Of a stretch of 14,271 nucleotides of DNA, positions 1-7,363 are shown one piece after another. Made by a program: the position numbers and the translations under genes. Position 1 is the stretch's first letter. The number at the start of each line of letters is the position of its first letter. Location: contig JACMMB010000105.1 in the NCBI GenBank assembly GCA_014379305.1, positions 1-14,271 on the forward strand, in the 5' to 3' direction. The notes beneath the pieces were generated by a model. The model was not told the origin of the DNA, did no database searches, and saw only the letters and a program-made list of their open reading frames with translations. The stretch is from Akkermansiaceae bacterium. GTDB taxonomy: Bacteria > Verrucomicrobiota > Verrucomicrobiia > Verrucomicrobiales > Akkermansiaceae.

Positions 1-1655
1 ATGCAGGTGGTGCAGCCGTAGCCGACGGTCTGGAAGCCGAGCTGGTCGAGCTCTGCGGTGAGGCCGGTGGCATCAAGGTAGTCGGTGACGACGCGGGAGC
101 CGGGACCGAGGGAGGTTTTCACAAACGGCGCGATGGTGAGGCCGAGTGCGTTGGCTTTTCTGGCCAGCAGGCCGGCGGCAAGCATGACGCTGGGGTTGCT
201 GGTGTTGGTGCAGGAGGTGATGGCGGCGATGAGGACGGAGCCGTGGCGGATTTGCAGATCGCGGGGGCCATCGGGGAAGCAATCGGGATTGATGACGTCG
301 GCGGTGGGGCGGTTGGAGACCATTTCGGTTTCGTTGCGCTCGCCGCCCTCGAATTTCTTGTGGATCTCATCCGTGGAAAGGAGGGAATCGACGGAAACGC
401 CGGCCTTTTCGCGCATGGAGAAGGAAACGACTTTATCGCGATACTCGGCGGGGAGGGCGAAGCCGCCTTCGAGGGAGCTGGCGGAAAAGAGCCTGTCAAA
501 TGTTTCGCGGAGGGCGGGGACATCGATGCGATCCTGCGGGCGCTTGGGGCCGGCGACGGCGGGGACAATGGTGGCGAGGTCGAGCTCGAGCAGATCGGTG
601 TATTCGCACTCGCCTTTGTCGGGGATGCCGAAGAGGCCCTGGGCCTTGTAATAGTTCTCAACGGTGATGCAGAGTTCCTCCGGACGGCCGGTGCCGCGGA
701 GGTAGTTGATGGTTTCCGAATCGACCGGGAAGAAGCCCATGGTTGCGCCATATTCCGGTGCCATGTTGGCGATCATCGCGCGATCGGGGAGCGAAAGGGC
801 GGTCGCGCCGGGGCCGTGAAACTCGACGAATTTCCCGACCACTCCATGTTTCCGCAAAATTTCGGTGACGCGGAGGGTGAGGTCGGTGGCGGTGACTCCT
901 TCCGCGAGGGCTCCGTGAAGATAGACGCCGACGACTTCCGGAACGAGGAAAGTGACCGGTTGGCCGAGCATTCCGGCTTCCGCCTCGATGCCGCCGACAC
1001 CCCAGCCGACGACGCCAAGGCCGTTGATCATGGTGGTATGGGAGTCGGTGCCGACGAGGGTATCGGGGTAATAGACGCCGTCTTTCGAAAGGACGCCTTT
1101 GGCGAGGAATTCGAGATTCACCTGATGGACAATGCCGATGCCGGGAGGGACGACGGAGAAGGTTTTGAACGCTTGCTGGCCCCATTTCAGGAATTCGTAG
1201 CGCTCGCGGTTGCGGATGAACTCGATGGCCATGTTCCGGTCGAGGGCAAGCTGCGAGCCGGAGAAATCAACCTGCACCGAATGATCGACCACGAGATCGA
1301 CGGGGACGAGCGGTTCGATCTTTTCCGGAGACGCGCCGCGGGCGACAGCCGCATCGCGCATCGCGGCAATGTCCACGAGCAGCGGCACGCCGGTGAAATC
1401 CTGGAGGACGATGCGGGCGACCGTGAAGGGGATTTCGTATTCGCCGGGGACCTTCGCGTTGTAGTTGGCGAGATTTTTGACATCGATGTCGGAAACCTTG
1501 CGGCCATCGACGTTTCTCAAGACCGATTCGAGGACGATGCGGATGGAGACCGGAAGTTTCGAGAGATTCGGAAAACCGTCTTCGGAAAGAGCTGGCAGGG
1601 AATGAAGTTTACCCTCGGCGCCGGAGCCGGTGATGAAATTGCGGATGTAGCTCAT
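1..1655 (-). CDS. acnA: Aconitate hydratase A, 3' part cut by window edge
   Basis: Cytoplasmic [4Fe-4S] enzyme of the TCA cycle that interconverts citrate and isocitrate via cis-aconitate. The minus frame starting at the ATG at 1655-1653 begins MSYIRNFITGSG and includes the family motifs SQLALDRNMAIEFIRNRERY, VGTDSHTTMINGLGV and GFFPVDSETINYL. All three cluster cysteines are visible: one in ITSCTNTSNPSVMLA (about 181-230) and two in GYGCTTC, the last residues before the edge. About 551 codons are present; AcnA-type enzymes are near 890-900 residues, so the swivelling C-terminal domain lies outside the window. No clear Shine-Dalgarno sequence precedes the ATG. It is divergent from the DUF4174 gene, leaving 174 bases for two promoters. 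The family is certain. The choice of AcnA over AcnB rests on the domain order and the N-terminal sequence. Confidence 0.95.
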   Translation of the reverse strand, partial: MSYIRNFITGSGAEGKLHSLPALSEDGFPNLSKLPVSIRIVLESVLRNVDGRKVSDIDVKNLANYNAKVPGEYEIPFTVARIVLQDFTGVPLLVDIAAMRDAAVARGASPEKIEPLVPVDLVVDHSVQVDFSGSQLALDRNMAIEFIRNRERYEFLKWGQQAFKTFSVVPPGIGIVHQVNLEFLAKGVLSKDGVYYPDTLVGTDSHTTMINGLGVVGWGVGGIEAEAGMLGQPVTFLVPEVVGVYLHGALAEGVTATDLTLRVTEILRKHGVVGKFVEFHGPGATALSLPDRAMIANMAPEYGATMGFFPVDSETINYLRGTGRPEELCITVENYYKAQGLFGIPDKGECEYTDLLELDLATIVPAVAGPKRPQDRIDVPALRETFDRLFSASSLEGGFALPAEYRDKVVSFSMREKAGVSVDSLLSTDEIHKKFEGGERNETEMVSNRPTADVINPDCFPDGPRDLQIRHGSVLIAAITSCTNTSNPSVMLAAGLLARKANALGLTIAPFVKTSLGPGSRVVTDYLDATGLTAELDQLGFQTVGYGCTTC

Positions 1656-1829
1656 GGGATGTCTGTGACGGATTTCAAGGGAGATGCGTGGGCGGAGGGT
1701 TGAGGATGAAAGGGGAAATGTCAAAAACGTTCCACTCAAGGAAGATAGCACTCCATAAGCCATGATAGGGATTGAGAAGGGCGGAAATACATTTTTTGCA
1801 AGGCGGTTACGTGGGTTAGTCTGCGGTTT

Positions 1830-2231
1830 ATGAAACGGGTTTGTTTATGGCTTTCGCTTTCAACCACGATGATTTTTTCGCAGACCAAAATCGCAGATTT
1901 CAAGTGGGAGAAGCGATTGCTGATTGTCTCCGGCGCGAGTGAATTGATCGTGACGCAGCTCAAGGCCGAAAAAGCAGGACTGGAGGAACGCGACTTGCAA
2001 GTCTTCGTTCTGAGCGGGTGGGGAGAAAAAGAGTTTCCCGTCAACCCAAAGCTGGCGGACGAATTTGAGAGCCGCCTTTCTCCGCCGGAAGCGGTGCCGA
2101 TGGTTTACCTGATCGGAAAAGACGGTATCACGGCAAAAAGCTGGATGATGAAGGAGTTCACTTTCCAGAAATTGTTCGCCAGCATCGATTCAATGCCGAT
2201 GCGTCAGCGCGAAATGCGGGATGGTAAGTAG
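1830..2231 (+). CDS. DUF4174 domain protein, probably exported
   Basis: A 133-residue protein of the DUF4174 family (PF13778), whose biochemical role is not known. The family signature is clear: an early FKWEKRLLIVSG block (about 24-35), GLEERDLQVFVL in the middle, LIGKDG at 94-99 and the ending IDSMPMRQREM at 119-129. The fold is probably thioredoxin-like (inference), but no CxxC pair is present, so redox activity is not indicated. The first 18 residues, MKRVCLWLSLSTTMIFSQ, look like a short signal peptide, which suggests a periplasmic or envelope location. No Shine-Dalgarno sequence is visible before the ATG. Base composition is more A+T-rich than the aconitase gene. It lies 57 bases upstream of the metallopeptidase in the same direction and could share a transcript with it, although the A+T-rich gap may hold a separate promoter. 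Confidence 0.8.
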   Translation: MKRVCLWLSLSTTMIFSQTKIADFKWEKRLLIVSGASELIVTQLKAEKAGLEERDLQVFVLSGWGEKEFPVNPKLADEFESRLSPPEAVPMVYLIGKDGITAKSWMMKEFTFQKLFASIDSMPMRQREMRDGK

Positions 2232-2288
2232 ATCGATGTATTATGTTGCCTTAATAGGTAGATTATAGTGATTATTAAGCTATAAGTG

Positions 2289-3488
2289 ATGTTTTTTCCG
2301 ATCCGAATTTTTGCGACTGAACCAACAGGACAAGTTTTAGCCATCATTGCCGGGATCTGTTTCCTGGCTGTTGGAGACTTTGCTGAAGCACGGGAATGGA
2401 CAAATAACTACGGGCGGACCTTCGAGGCGGATTTTGTAAAGATGGATGGGACGAAGGTTGTTTTTTCCATGGCGGATGGCCGCCAGTTTTCCACTCCGAT
2501 ACTTGAACTCATCGCGAGTGATCAAATGCTGATCAGACAAGGGGCGACTAAGCCAATCGAAGATTTGAGATCGAATCTGGGCCGGCCATGGCCTCGGGAA
2601 GTGCGATTGACTGGCAGCGCGGGCTGCAAAGTGATCTCTGAAGACACGAAATCCGGACGCTTCATTTATGAAAGCCAGGGTTATCGATTTTACTGTGATG
2701 CGCGAATTACCCATGATGCCTTGGGAAATTTCGCCACCTTGTTTGAAAGCACGCGGGCTTATCTTGCCGCTTTGCCTATTTCGTTAATGAGCGGGGAAAC
2801 GCTCGGTTCAAGATCGAGAATATTGCTTTTCGGTGAAATGGAGAACTACTTCCGGTCCGGAGGACCACCTCACACGGCGGGGTGCTACATACCTGGCAAA
2901 CGCCTTGTTCTCATACCGATGGACAGCCTTGGCCTCAAAAGAGGCGGAACGGGATTCAGTCGTGATCTGAATCGCAATGACCGCGTCCTCATCCATGAAC
3001 TTGTCCATCAGCTAACCCCCGGCGCTTATTATGCCCATGGATCCTTGGGCTGGTTTAGCGAGGGTCTTGCGGAATATGTAGCTGCGACGCCCTATAACAT
3101 GGGCTACTTCAAACCGGACATTCATGGCAACTCAGTGAGGAAATACGTCACGGCTCATGGGGAAGACGGAACCAATGGCCGGAACCTGGGAGTAAACATC
3201 CTGGCGCCAAAGCTGCGTGCTTTGTTACTAATGGATTATCGCCAATTCTCGGGAGAAAACGGCAATCTCAACTACGGACTCGGTTTGCTTCTCACTCATT
3301 ACATGTTTCATATGGAGGGAGATGGCAAGGCCCGCAGGATCACCCTTTTCCTTAAAAGCCTCCAACAAGGTGTGCATGGCGAAGCCGCGCTCGCACCGCT
3401 TCTGGGTGGCGGCAGCTATGAAAAACTCGAAGCGGAAATCGCCGGAGCATGGGCGAAAAGAGGGATCAACATTCGCTTCGGAGGATAA
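2289..3488 (+). CDS. Putative secreted zinc metallopeptidase with SHD1-like domain
   Basis: Likely exported gluzincin-type peptidase of unknown substrate. Numbering here is from a GTG at 2286, one codon before the ATG taken as start. A hydrophobic stretch at about 17-34 ending AEA suggests a signal peptide. Residues 37-84 (REWTNNYGRTFEADFVKMDG followed by a GRQFSTP block) resemble the SLA1 homology domain 1 (SHD1) found in many planctomycete and verrucomicrobial exported proteins. The catalytic part has HELVH at 237-241 (zinc ligands H237 and H241, general base E238), then WFSEGLAEY at 256-264, where E259 is the expected third ligand, 18 residues downstream. This resembles DUF1570-type peptidases. 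The TATAGT at 2264-2269 may be a -10 element, which would leave a very short leader; no Shine-Dalgarno sequence is seen. The TAA is 17 bases from the end of the convergent VOC gene. Confidence 0.75.
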   Translation: MFFPIRIFATEPTGQVLAIIAGICFLAVGDFAEAREWTNNYGRTFEADFVKMDGTKVVFSMADGRQFSTPILELIASDQMLIRQGATKPIEDLRSNLGRPWPREVRLTGSAGCKVISEDTKSGRFIYESQGYRFYCDARITHDALGNFATLFESTRAYLAALPISLMSGETLGSRSRILLFGEMENYFRSGGPPHTAGCYIPGKRLVLIPMDSLGLKRGGTGFSRDLNRNDRVLIHELVHQLTPGAYYAHGSLGWFSEGLAEYVAATPYNMGYFKPDIHGNSVRKYVTAHGEDGTNGRNLGVNILAPKLRALLLMDYRQFSGENGNLNYGLGLLLTHYMFHMEGDGKARRITLFLKSLQQGVHGEAALAPLLGGGSYEKLEAEIAGAWAKRGINIRFGG

Positions 3489-3505
3489 GCGCAACCCGCT
3501 TTCGT

Positions 3506-3946
3506 TTACTTACCCCACTCCGCCGCGCCTTTTTCCAGCTCCTCGGGCGAGACATCCCGAACGTGCTGGGCCAAGCCCCAGCGGTATCCGAAAGGATCGG
3601 CGACATGAGCGGTCCGGTCGCCCCAGAATTGATCCGCAGGCGGGCTGATGGAAGTCGCTCCCGCAGCAAGCGCCTGTTCATACTGGCCATCGCAATCTTC
3701 GACATAGATCATGAAGCTACCGCCTTTTCCCACCTCGGGCGCGACGCTTCCCCATTCGGGAAACTCATCGGAAATCATCATCCGGGAATTGCCAATCTGG
3801 AATTCCGCGTGATTCACTTTCCCATTCTCTCCGGGAAGCCGGAACAACTCGGTTGCGCCGAATGCCTTGTTGTAAAACTCAAGCGCGGAGTTCGAATCGC
3901 GAGTGGTGAGCGACGGTGTGACTGAGTGGTATCCTTCCGGTATCAT
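3506..3946 (-). CDS. VOC family protein, PhnB/glyoxalase-like
   Basis: A small cytoplasmic protein of the vicinal oxygen chelate superfamily (glyoxalase, bleomycin resistance, dioxygenase fold). The reaction is unknown. From MIPEGYHSVTPSL it is 146 residues, the usual size for a PhnB-like VOC protein. Visible landmarks are ALEFYNKAFGA in the first half, VNHAEFQIGNSRMMISDE, and WGDRTAHVADPFGYRWGLAQH near the end, the classic closing block. The open frame extends upstream to an ATG at 4039 (177 residues), but the extra 31 residues do not resemble the family and neither start has a good Shine-Dalgarno sequence, so the inner ATG is preferred. It stands alone, convergent with the metallopeptidase and divergent from the RodZ-like gene. 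Without identified metal ligands or context, nothing narrower can be said. Confidence 0.8.
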   Translation of the reverse strand: MIPEGYHSVTPSLTTRDSNSALEFYNKAFGATELFRLPGENGKVNHAEFQIGNSRMMISDEFPEWGSVAPEVGKGGSFMIYVEDCDGQYEQALAAGATSISPPADQFWGDRTAHVADPFGYRWGLAQHVRDVSPEELEKGAAEWGK

Positions 3947-4107
3947 GGCTTTATGTGGTTGGGCAAACTGCAGCAGGTTTGCGGAAAAGTTGAAGCCATT
4001 TCTGGTGTCAAAAAAAATGCGCTTCATTGCCCAAATCATGGTTTGCTTTCAAGATGTCCTCTGACCAGTTGCAAGATCACGTGAAATAGGCTTCCTTGTC
4101 CCTGTTC

Positions 4108-4686
4108 ATGGAATTCGCCCTGGAAGAAAGTCTCGGTAATAAATTACGCCTTGCGCGTGAGGCTGCGGGCATCTCGGTGAACGATGCCGTGTACCTGGCG
4201 CGAATGCCACGCGCGGTCGTGGAGGCTCTTGAGGCGGATGATTTCGGCTTCTTCTCCAGCCCCCTTTACGCCCGCAGCTTCCTCAAACAATACAGCGATT
4301 ATGTCGGCCTGGATGTCGAGCGCTGGCTTGAGGATTTCGTGCCGACCGCGCTTATCGACAGCGATACCGCCGAGTCCTTTATTGAAATCAGCACACCGGC
4401 GCATCTCCCCATCGCCCCGAAAATAAAGCGCGGCTCCGGCGGCGGTCTGGCAGCGTTATGGATCGTATTGATTTCAGGAGGGATGGTCTGGTTAGGCATC
4501 AAGCTCGTCGAGCGATTCGATTTTGCCCTGGCCGAGAAACCCGTCACTAAAACCCCGCAAGCACCACCCCTGCCCGCCGAGCCCGAGCCAACCCAGCCCC
4601 GGCCGGAGGAAAAGCCGAAACCAATCTCCAGGATAAATCCCGAGCCCCCGCCACGGGCTGTGGTGGTCGAGATCACTGCGGAGTAG
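4108..4686 (+). CDS. RodZ-like helix-turn-helix membrane protein
   Basis: A single-pass membrane protein with a cytoplasmic DNA-binding-type head, as in RodZ, which links MreB filaments to the cell-wall machinery. From the ATG at 4108 (192 residues), a HTH_25-type domain occupies about 5-75 (GNKLRLAREAAGISVNDAVY, then VVEALEADDFGFFSSPLYAR and SFLKQYSDYVGLD). This pattern is typical of RodZ N-termini. A transmembrane segment covers about 113-133 (LAALWIVLISGGMVWLGIKL), followed by a proline- and glutamate-rich tail of about 55 residues. The periplasmic beta domain (DUF4115) of full RodZ is absent, so the MreB link is an inference and the gene is not named. A TTG at 4096, with AGG six bases upstream, is a possible earlier start adding four residues. 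The stop is 11 bases from the end of the convergent recQ. Confidence 0.75.
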   Translation: MEFALEESLGNKLRLAREAAGISVNDAVYLARMPRAVVEALEADDFGFFSSPLYARSFLKQYSDYVGLDVERWLEDFVPTALIDSDTAESFIEISTPAHLPIAPKIKRGSGGGLAALWIVLISGGMVWLGIKLVERFDFALAEKPVTKTPQAPPLPAEPEPTQPRPEEKPKPISRINPEPPPRAVVVEITAE

Positions 4687-4697
4687 TTGCGAAATCG

Positions 4698-6878
4698 CTA
4701 CTTCATCGCGCGATAGGTCCGGATCGCTTCCAGGAAAGGCGGTAAATACCTCTGCGCCTTCCCCTCCCCTATTCCCGGAATCGCCAGCGCCTGCTCCACC
4801 GAAGACGGCGCGAATTTAACCAGCGCCTCAAGCACCTTGTTGGAAAAAACAATGTATTGCGGCACGCCTTCCTTCTTCGCGATCCTGAACCGCAGATCCT
4901 TCAACATGGTGAAAAGCTGCGGGTCGAAAGCGGACTCCGCCAGGCCCATAGGCTTCTGAGCCTCATCCGGCCACATCAGCTCGAAGCTCTCCTTCCCCAG
5001 CATCACCCTCTCGCCCTTTTCCGAAAGCGTCATCAGCGGGTAATCCCCCGTCACCGTCACGACCAGCTCGGCATCCGCCAGCGACCTGAACAGCCCGTTC
5101 AAATACCCCGTCGTCTTCTCCGCTAAAATCCCGTAGGTCGAGAGTTGATCCAATTGATTGTTCAGCACCTCCTGTGACTTGCTGCCGGAAAGCATCTGCA
5201 CAATCCGCCCCCGTCCGAAGCGCCCTTCCCATCCCATCGCCCCTTTCTGCGACATTCTCGCAACCCCGCTCAGGGCCTTGCGCACCACCAGCGCCTCCTC
5301 CGCCGTCGGCGTCCTGAAATCCCCCGTTGCCCGCTCCCGGCACACATCGCAGTTCCCGCAGGTCGTCGCATCTTCCTCGCCGAAATAATTCAGAATCCAT
5401 TGCTGCCGACACGTCCGCGCGTAGCACATTTCCACCATCCCCTTGAGCTTTTCCCGATCCCGGCCGTCCTTCTCCTCGATCGCCCCCTCATCCAGCACCA
5501 GATTCCGGGTCAGCAGATCCGGTTTCAACAGCCGCGTCCCCCGCATCCGGCGGCCCTGCACATCGAACCGTTCGATGAAACCTCCCTTCGCCAGCATCGT
5601 CAGCGCGCTGCCAACCGCCATCGAATTCTTGACCTCGGCATTTTCCGCGATCTCCTCAAGCGTGCGGAAAACCTCATGATTCCCATCCGCATCATTGAGC
5701 AGGTACTGATAAATCTGGCGGATGACCTTTGAGGAAGGATTCGCCCCATCAATGAAAAATTCCTGCGTCCGGGTGTCCGCATAATTGAACAGCAGCTCGC
5801 ACACCGCCGCCTCCCCGTCCCGCCCGGCCCGCCCCGCCTCCTGATAATAAGCCTCCACACTCCCGGGAATCTCGTAATGGATCACAAACCGCACATCCCC
5901 CCGGTCAATCCCCATCCCGAACGCATTCGTCGCCACCGCGATATCCACCTGCCGCTTGATGAAAACCTCCTGCGCCCGCTCCCGCTCCTGATCGCCCATC
6001 CCGCCATGATAGGCAACGCACTTCACCCCCCAGCTCGCCAAAGTCTCCGACACCAGATCCACCTTCTTCCGCGTCGCGCAATAAATGATCCCCGTCTTGT
6101 GCGCCGAAATCACCGCCCGCATCCGCTCATCCTTCCGCGCCGTCTTTTCCACCGCCGTAATCGCCAAAGACAGATTCGGCCGCGAGAAACCGCTCACCCG
6201 CTCGAACGGCGTGCGCAAATTCAGCACCTTGCGGATATCGTGCCGGACCACCGGCGTCGCCGTCGCCGTCAGCGCCACGCATTGCGGCCTGCCGATTTTT
6301 TCCAACGCGGTCCCCAGGCGCAGATAATCCGGACGGAAATCATGACCCCATTGGGACAGGCAATGCGCCTCGTCGATCGCGAAAAGCGACACCTCCACAT
6401 CCCGGATCGCATTGAGAAAACTCTCTGCCCGGAAGCGTTCCGGGGCCACATAAACCAGCTTGAACTCCCCCCGCCGCATCGCCTCCAGCCGCTCCCTCTG
6501 CTCCGGCCACGACTGGGTGGAATTGATCATCGTCGCCGCGATCCCCCTTTCCACCAGCGCATCCACCTGATCCTTCATCAGCGCGATCAAGGGTGAAATC
6601 ACCAGCGTCACCCCCGGAAAGCACAAGGCCGGAATTTGAAAACACAGTGACTTTCCCCCACCCGTCGGCATCACCACCAGCCCGTCCCGCCCCGCCACAA
6701 TCTCCGCAATCACCTCCTCCTGCCCATCCAGGAATTTCGAAAACCCGAAATACTCCTGCAACGCCGCCCCCGGAGTTTTAAGCAGTCTTTTCCTTGGATT
6801 ATCAGCAGCCACGTCCGGACTCTGGGATGAATCCCCGCCGTCCGCAAGCCCGGCTGATCCGCATCTGTTCCAGGACAT
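4698..6878 (-). CDS. recQ: RecQ family ATP-dependent DNA helicase
   Basis: A 3'-5' superfamily 2 helicase acting in recombination and fork repair. From the ATG at 6878 (726 residues), Walker A MPTGGGKS is at 70-77, DEAH at 169-172 with the aromatic-rich loop SQWGHDFRP just after, and motif VI YYQEAGRAGRDG at about 344-355. A zinc module (C485, C490, C507, C510, C513; CGNCDVC) and a winged-helix RQC region follow. An HRDC domain closes the protein (about 655-724, with IPGIGEGKAQRYL). Between motif VI and the zinc module lie about 80 more residues than in E. coli RecQ, resembling an extra winged helix. The frame is also open to a TTG at 6899, but AGGGAG three bases before 6878 supports the ATG. 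A GTG near residue 23 is a further option, as the first 40 residues are outside the family core. The 5' end lies in the 21-bp tandem array. Confidence 0.93.
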   Translation of the reverse strand: MSWNRCGSAGLADGGDSSQSPDVAADNPRKRLLKTPGAALQEYFGFSKFLDGQEEVIAEIVAGRDGLVVMPTGGGKSLCFQIPALCFPGVTLVISPLIALMKDQVDALVERGIAATMINSTQSWPEQRERLEAMRRGEFKLVYVAPERFRAESFLNAIRDVEVSLFAIDEAHCLSQWGHDFRPDYLRLGTALEKIGRPQCVALTATATPVVRHDIRKVLNLRTPFERVSGFSRPNLSLAITAVEKTARKDERMRAVISAHKTGIIYCATRKKVDLVSETLASWGVKCVAYHGGMGDQERERAQEVFIKRQVDIAVATNAFGMGIDRGDVRFVIHYEIPGSVEAYYQEAGRAGRDGEAAVCELLFNYADTRTQEFFIDGANPSSKVIRQIYQYLLNDADGNHEVFRTLEEIAENAEVKNSMAVGSALTMLAKGGFIERFDVQGRRMRGTRLLKPDLLTRNLVLDEGAIEEKDGRDREKLKGMVEMCYARTCRQQWILNYFGEEDATTCGNCDVCRERATGDFRTPTAEEALVVRKALSGVARMSQKGAMGWEGRFGRGRIVQMLSGSKSQEVLNNQLDQLSTYGILAEKTTGYLNGLFRSLADAELVVTVTGDYPLMTLSEKGERVMLGKESFELMWPDEAQKPMGLAESAFDPQLFTMLKDLRFRIAKKEGVPQYIVFSNKVLEALVKFAPSSVEQALAIPGIGEGKAQRYLPPFLEAIRTYRAMK

Positions 6879-7215
6879 TTGCTCCCTGTATCGGGACAAA
6901 CGTCAGCGGTCCCGAGACAACCGGCACCCGTCTCCTGACAAACCTCATTTGTGCCCCGCAAGTCTCATCCGTCTCCCGACAAACCACGTCCGCCTCCTGA
7001 CAAACCACATTCCTCCCCAGACAAACGTCATTTATGCCCCACAAGTCTCACTCGTTCCCTGACAACCCGCGTCCGCCTCGAGACAAACCATGTCCGTCTC
7101 CTGACAAACTTCATTTGTCACTGACAAGTCACAACGGCCTCCAGAGAACCCACGTCCGTCTCCAGACAAATCACCTCTGTCTCAAGACATTTGCCGTTTG
7201 TCTCCTCATAAATCT
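6862..7215. repeat. Tandem array of 17 imperfect 20-21 bp units
   Basis: Seventeen abutting units with a plus-strand core close to GTCTCCTGACAAAC. Unit starts are 6862, 6883, 6904, 6925, 6946, 6966, 6987, 7008, 7029, 7049, 7070, 7091, 7112, 7132, 7153, 7174 and 7195. Fourteen are 21 bp and three (6946, 7029, 7112) are 20 bp. GACAA is intact in 11 of 17. Units are contiguous with no spacers, so this is not a CRISPR array. The core holds a small inverted pair GTC-N4-GAC, and some junctions form larger ones, for example GACAAA-N5-TTTGTC at 7102-7119. The first unit overlaps the 5' end of recQ; the last runs into the palindrome at 7204-7226. If recQ is transcribed from beyond the array, the units would form its leader. 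Function unknown. Confidence 0.9.
6946..7194. repeat. Higher-order repeat: three 83-bp blocks within the array
   Basis: Three consecutive blocks of exactly 83 bp (6946-7028, 7029-7111, 7112-7194), each one 20-bp unit starting CATTTRT followed by three 21-bp units. Units at the same place in different blocks resemble each other. The third units are nearly identical in blocks 1 and 2 (19 of 21, starting CGTCCGCCTC) and the first units match at 18 of 20. By hand alignment, blocks 1 and 2 agree at 65 of 83 positions. This suggests block duplication after the basic array formed, followed by divergence. Units 1-4 on the recQ side do not clearly fit the scheme. Confidence 0.8.
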
Positions 7216-7226
7216 AATTTATGAGG
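7204..7226. promoter_or_regulatory. Perfect palindrome, 10-bp arms, possible operator
   Basis: CCTCATAAAT at 7204-7213 is followed by the spacer CTA and its exact reverse complement ATTTATGAGG at 7217-7226. The left arm lies in the last array unit. The symmetry, size and A+T-rich centre are like a site for a dimeric repressor. It lies about 325 bases upstream of recQ and about 138 bases before the plus-facing terminator, so it could control either direction. No regulator gene sits next to it. No T-run follows either arm, so it is not a rho-independent terminator. The regulatory role is inferred from symmetry and position only. Confidence 0.45.
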
Positions 7227-7363
7227 GCAATTACCCCCATTTTCCAATGAGTTACAGAAATTCATCCTCTGCCGCCAAGGTTTTAGGCGAAGGTCATCCC
7301 TATTCGGACAGCGCACAGGATTCGTGGATCTTCTAGAACCAACCTAACCCCGTCCCGCCGTGA

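Noticed and set aside
243..1703. Long plus-strand open frame of 486 codons
   Set aside because: It is antisense to acnA, whose translation matches aconitase throughout. Its composition is that of a GC-rich shadow frame.
1719..1724. Exact TTGACA on minus upstream of acnA as a -35 box
   Set aside because: The sequence 17 bases downstream (AACCCT) is not a credible -10, so a promoter cannot be supported.
6710..7044. Minus-strand frames giving seven-residue repeats with a regular cysteine (e.g. NVVCQEA, DVVCRET)
   Set aside because: The repeats are a direct result of the 21-bp DNA period. The 20-bp units shift the frame every 83 bp and no frame stays in register through the array, so a coding role is unlikely.
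6862..7215. CRISPR array
   Set aside because: Units abut without unique spacers, are only 20-21 bp, and no cas gene is present in the window.
7034..7336. Plus-strand frame of 100 codons through the array
   Set aside because: Most of it is repeat sequence read in an arbitrary frame; only the last 29 codons after 7248 lie outside the array, and these are treated as a finding.
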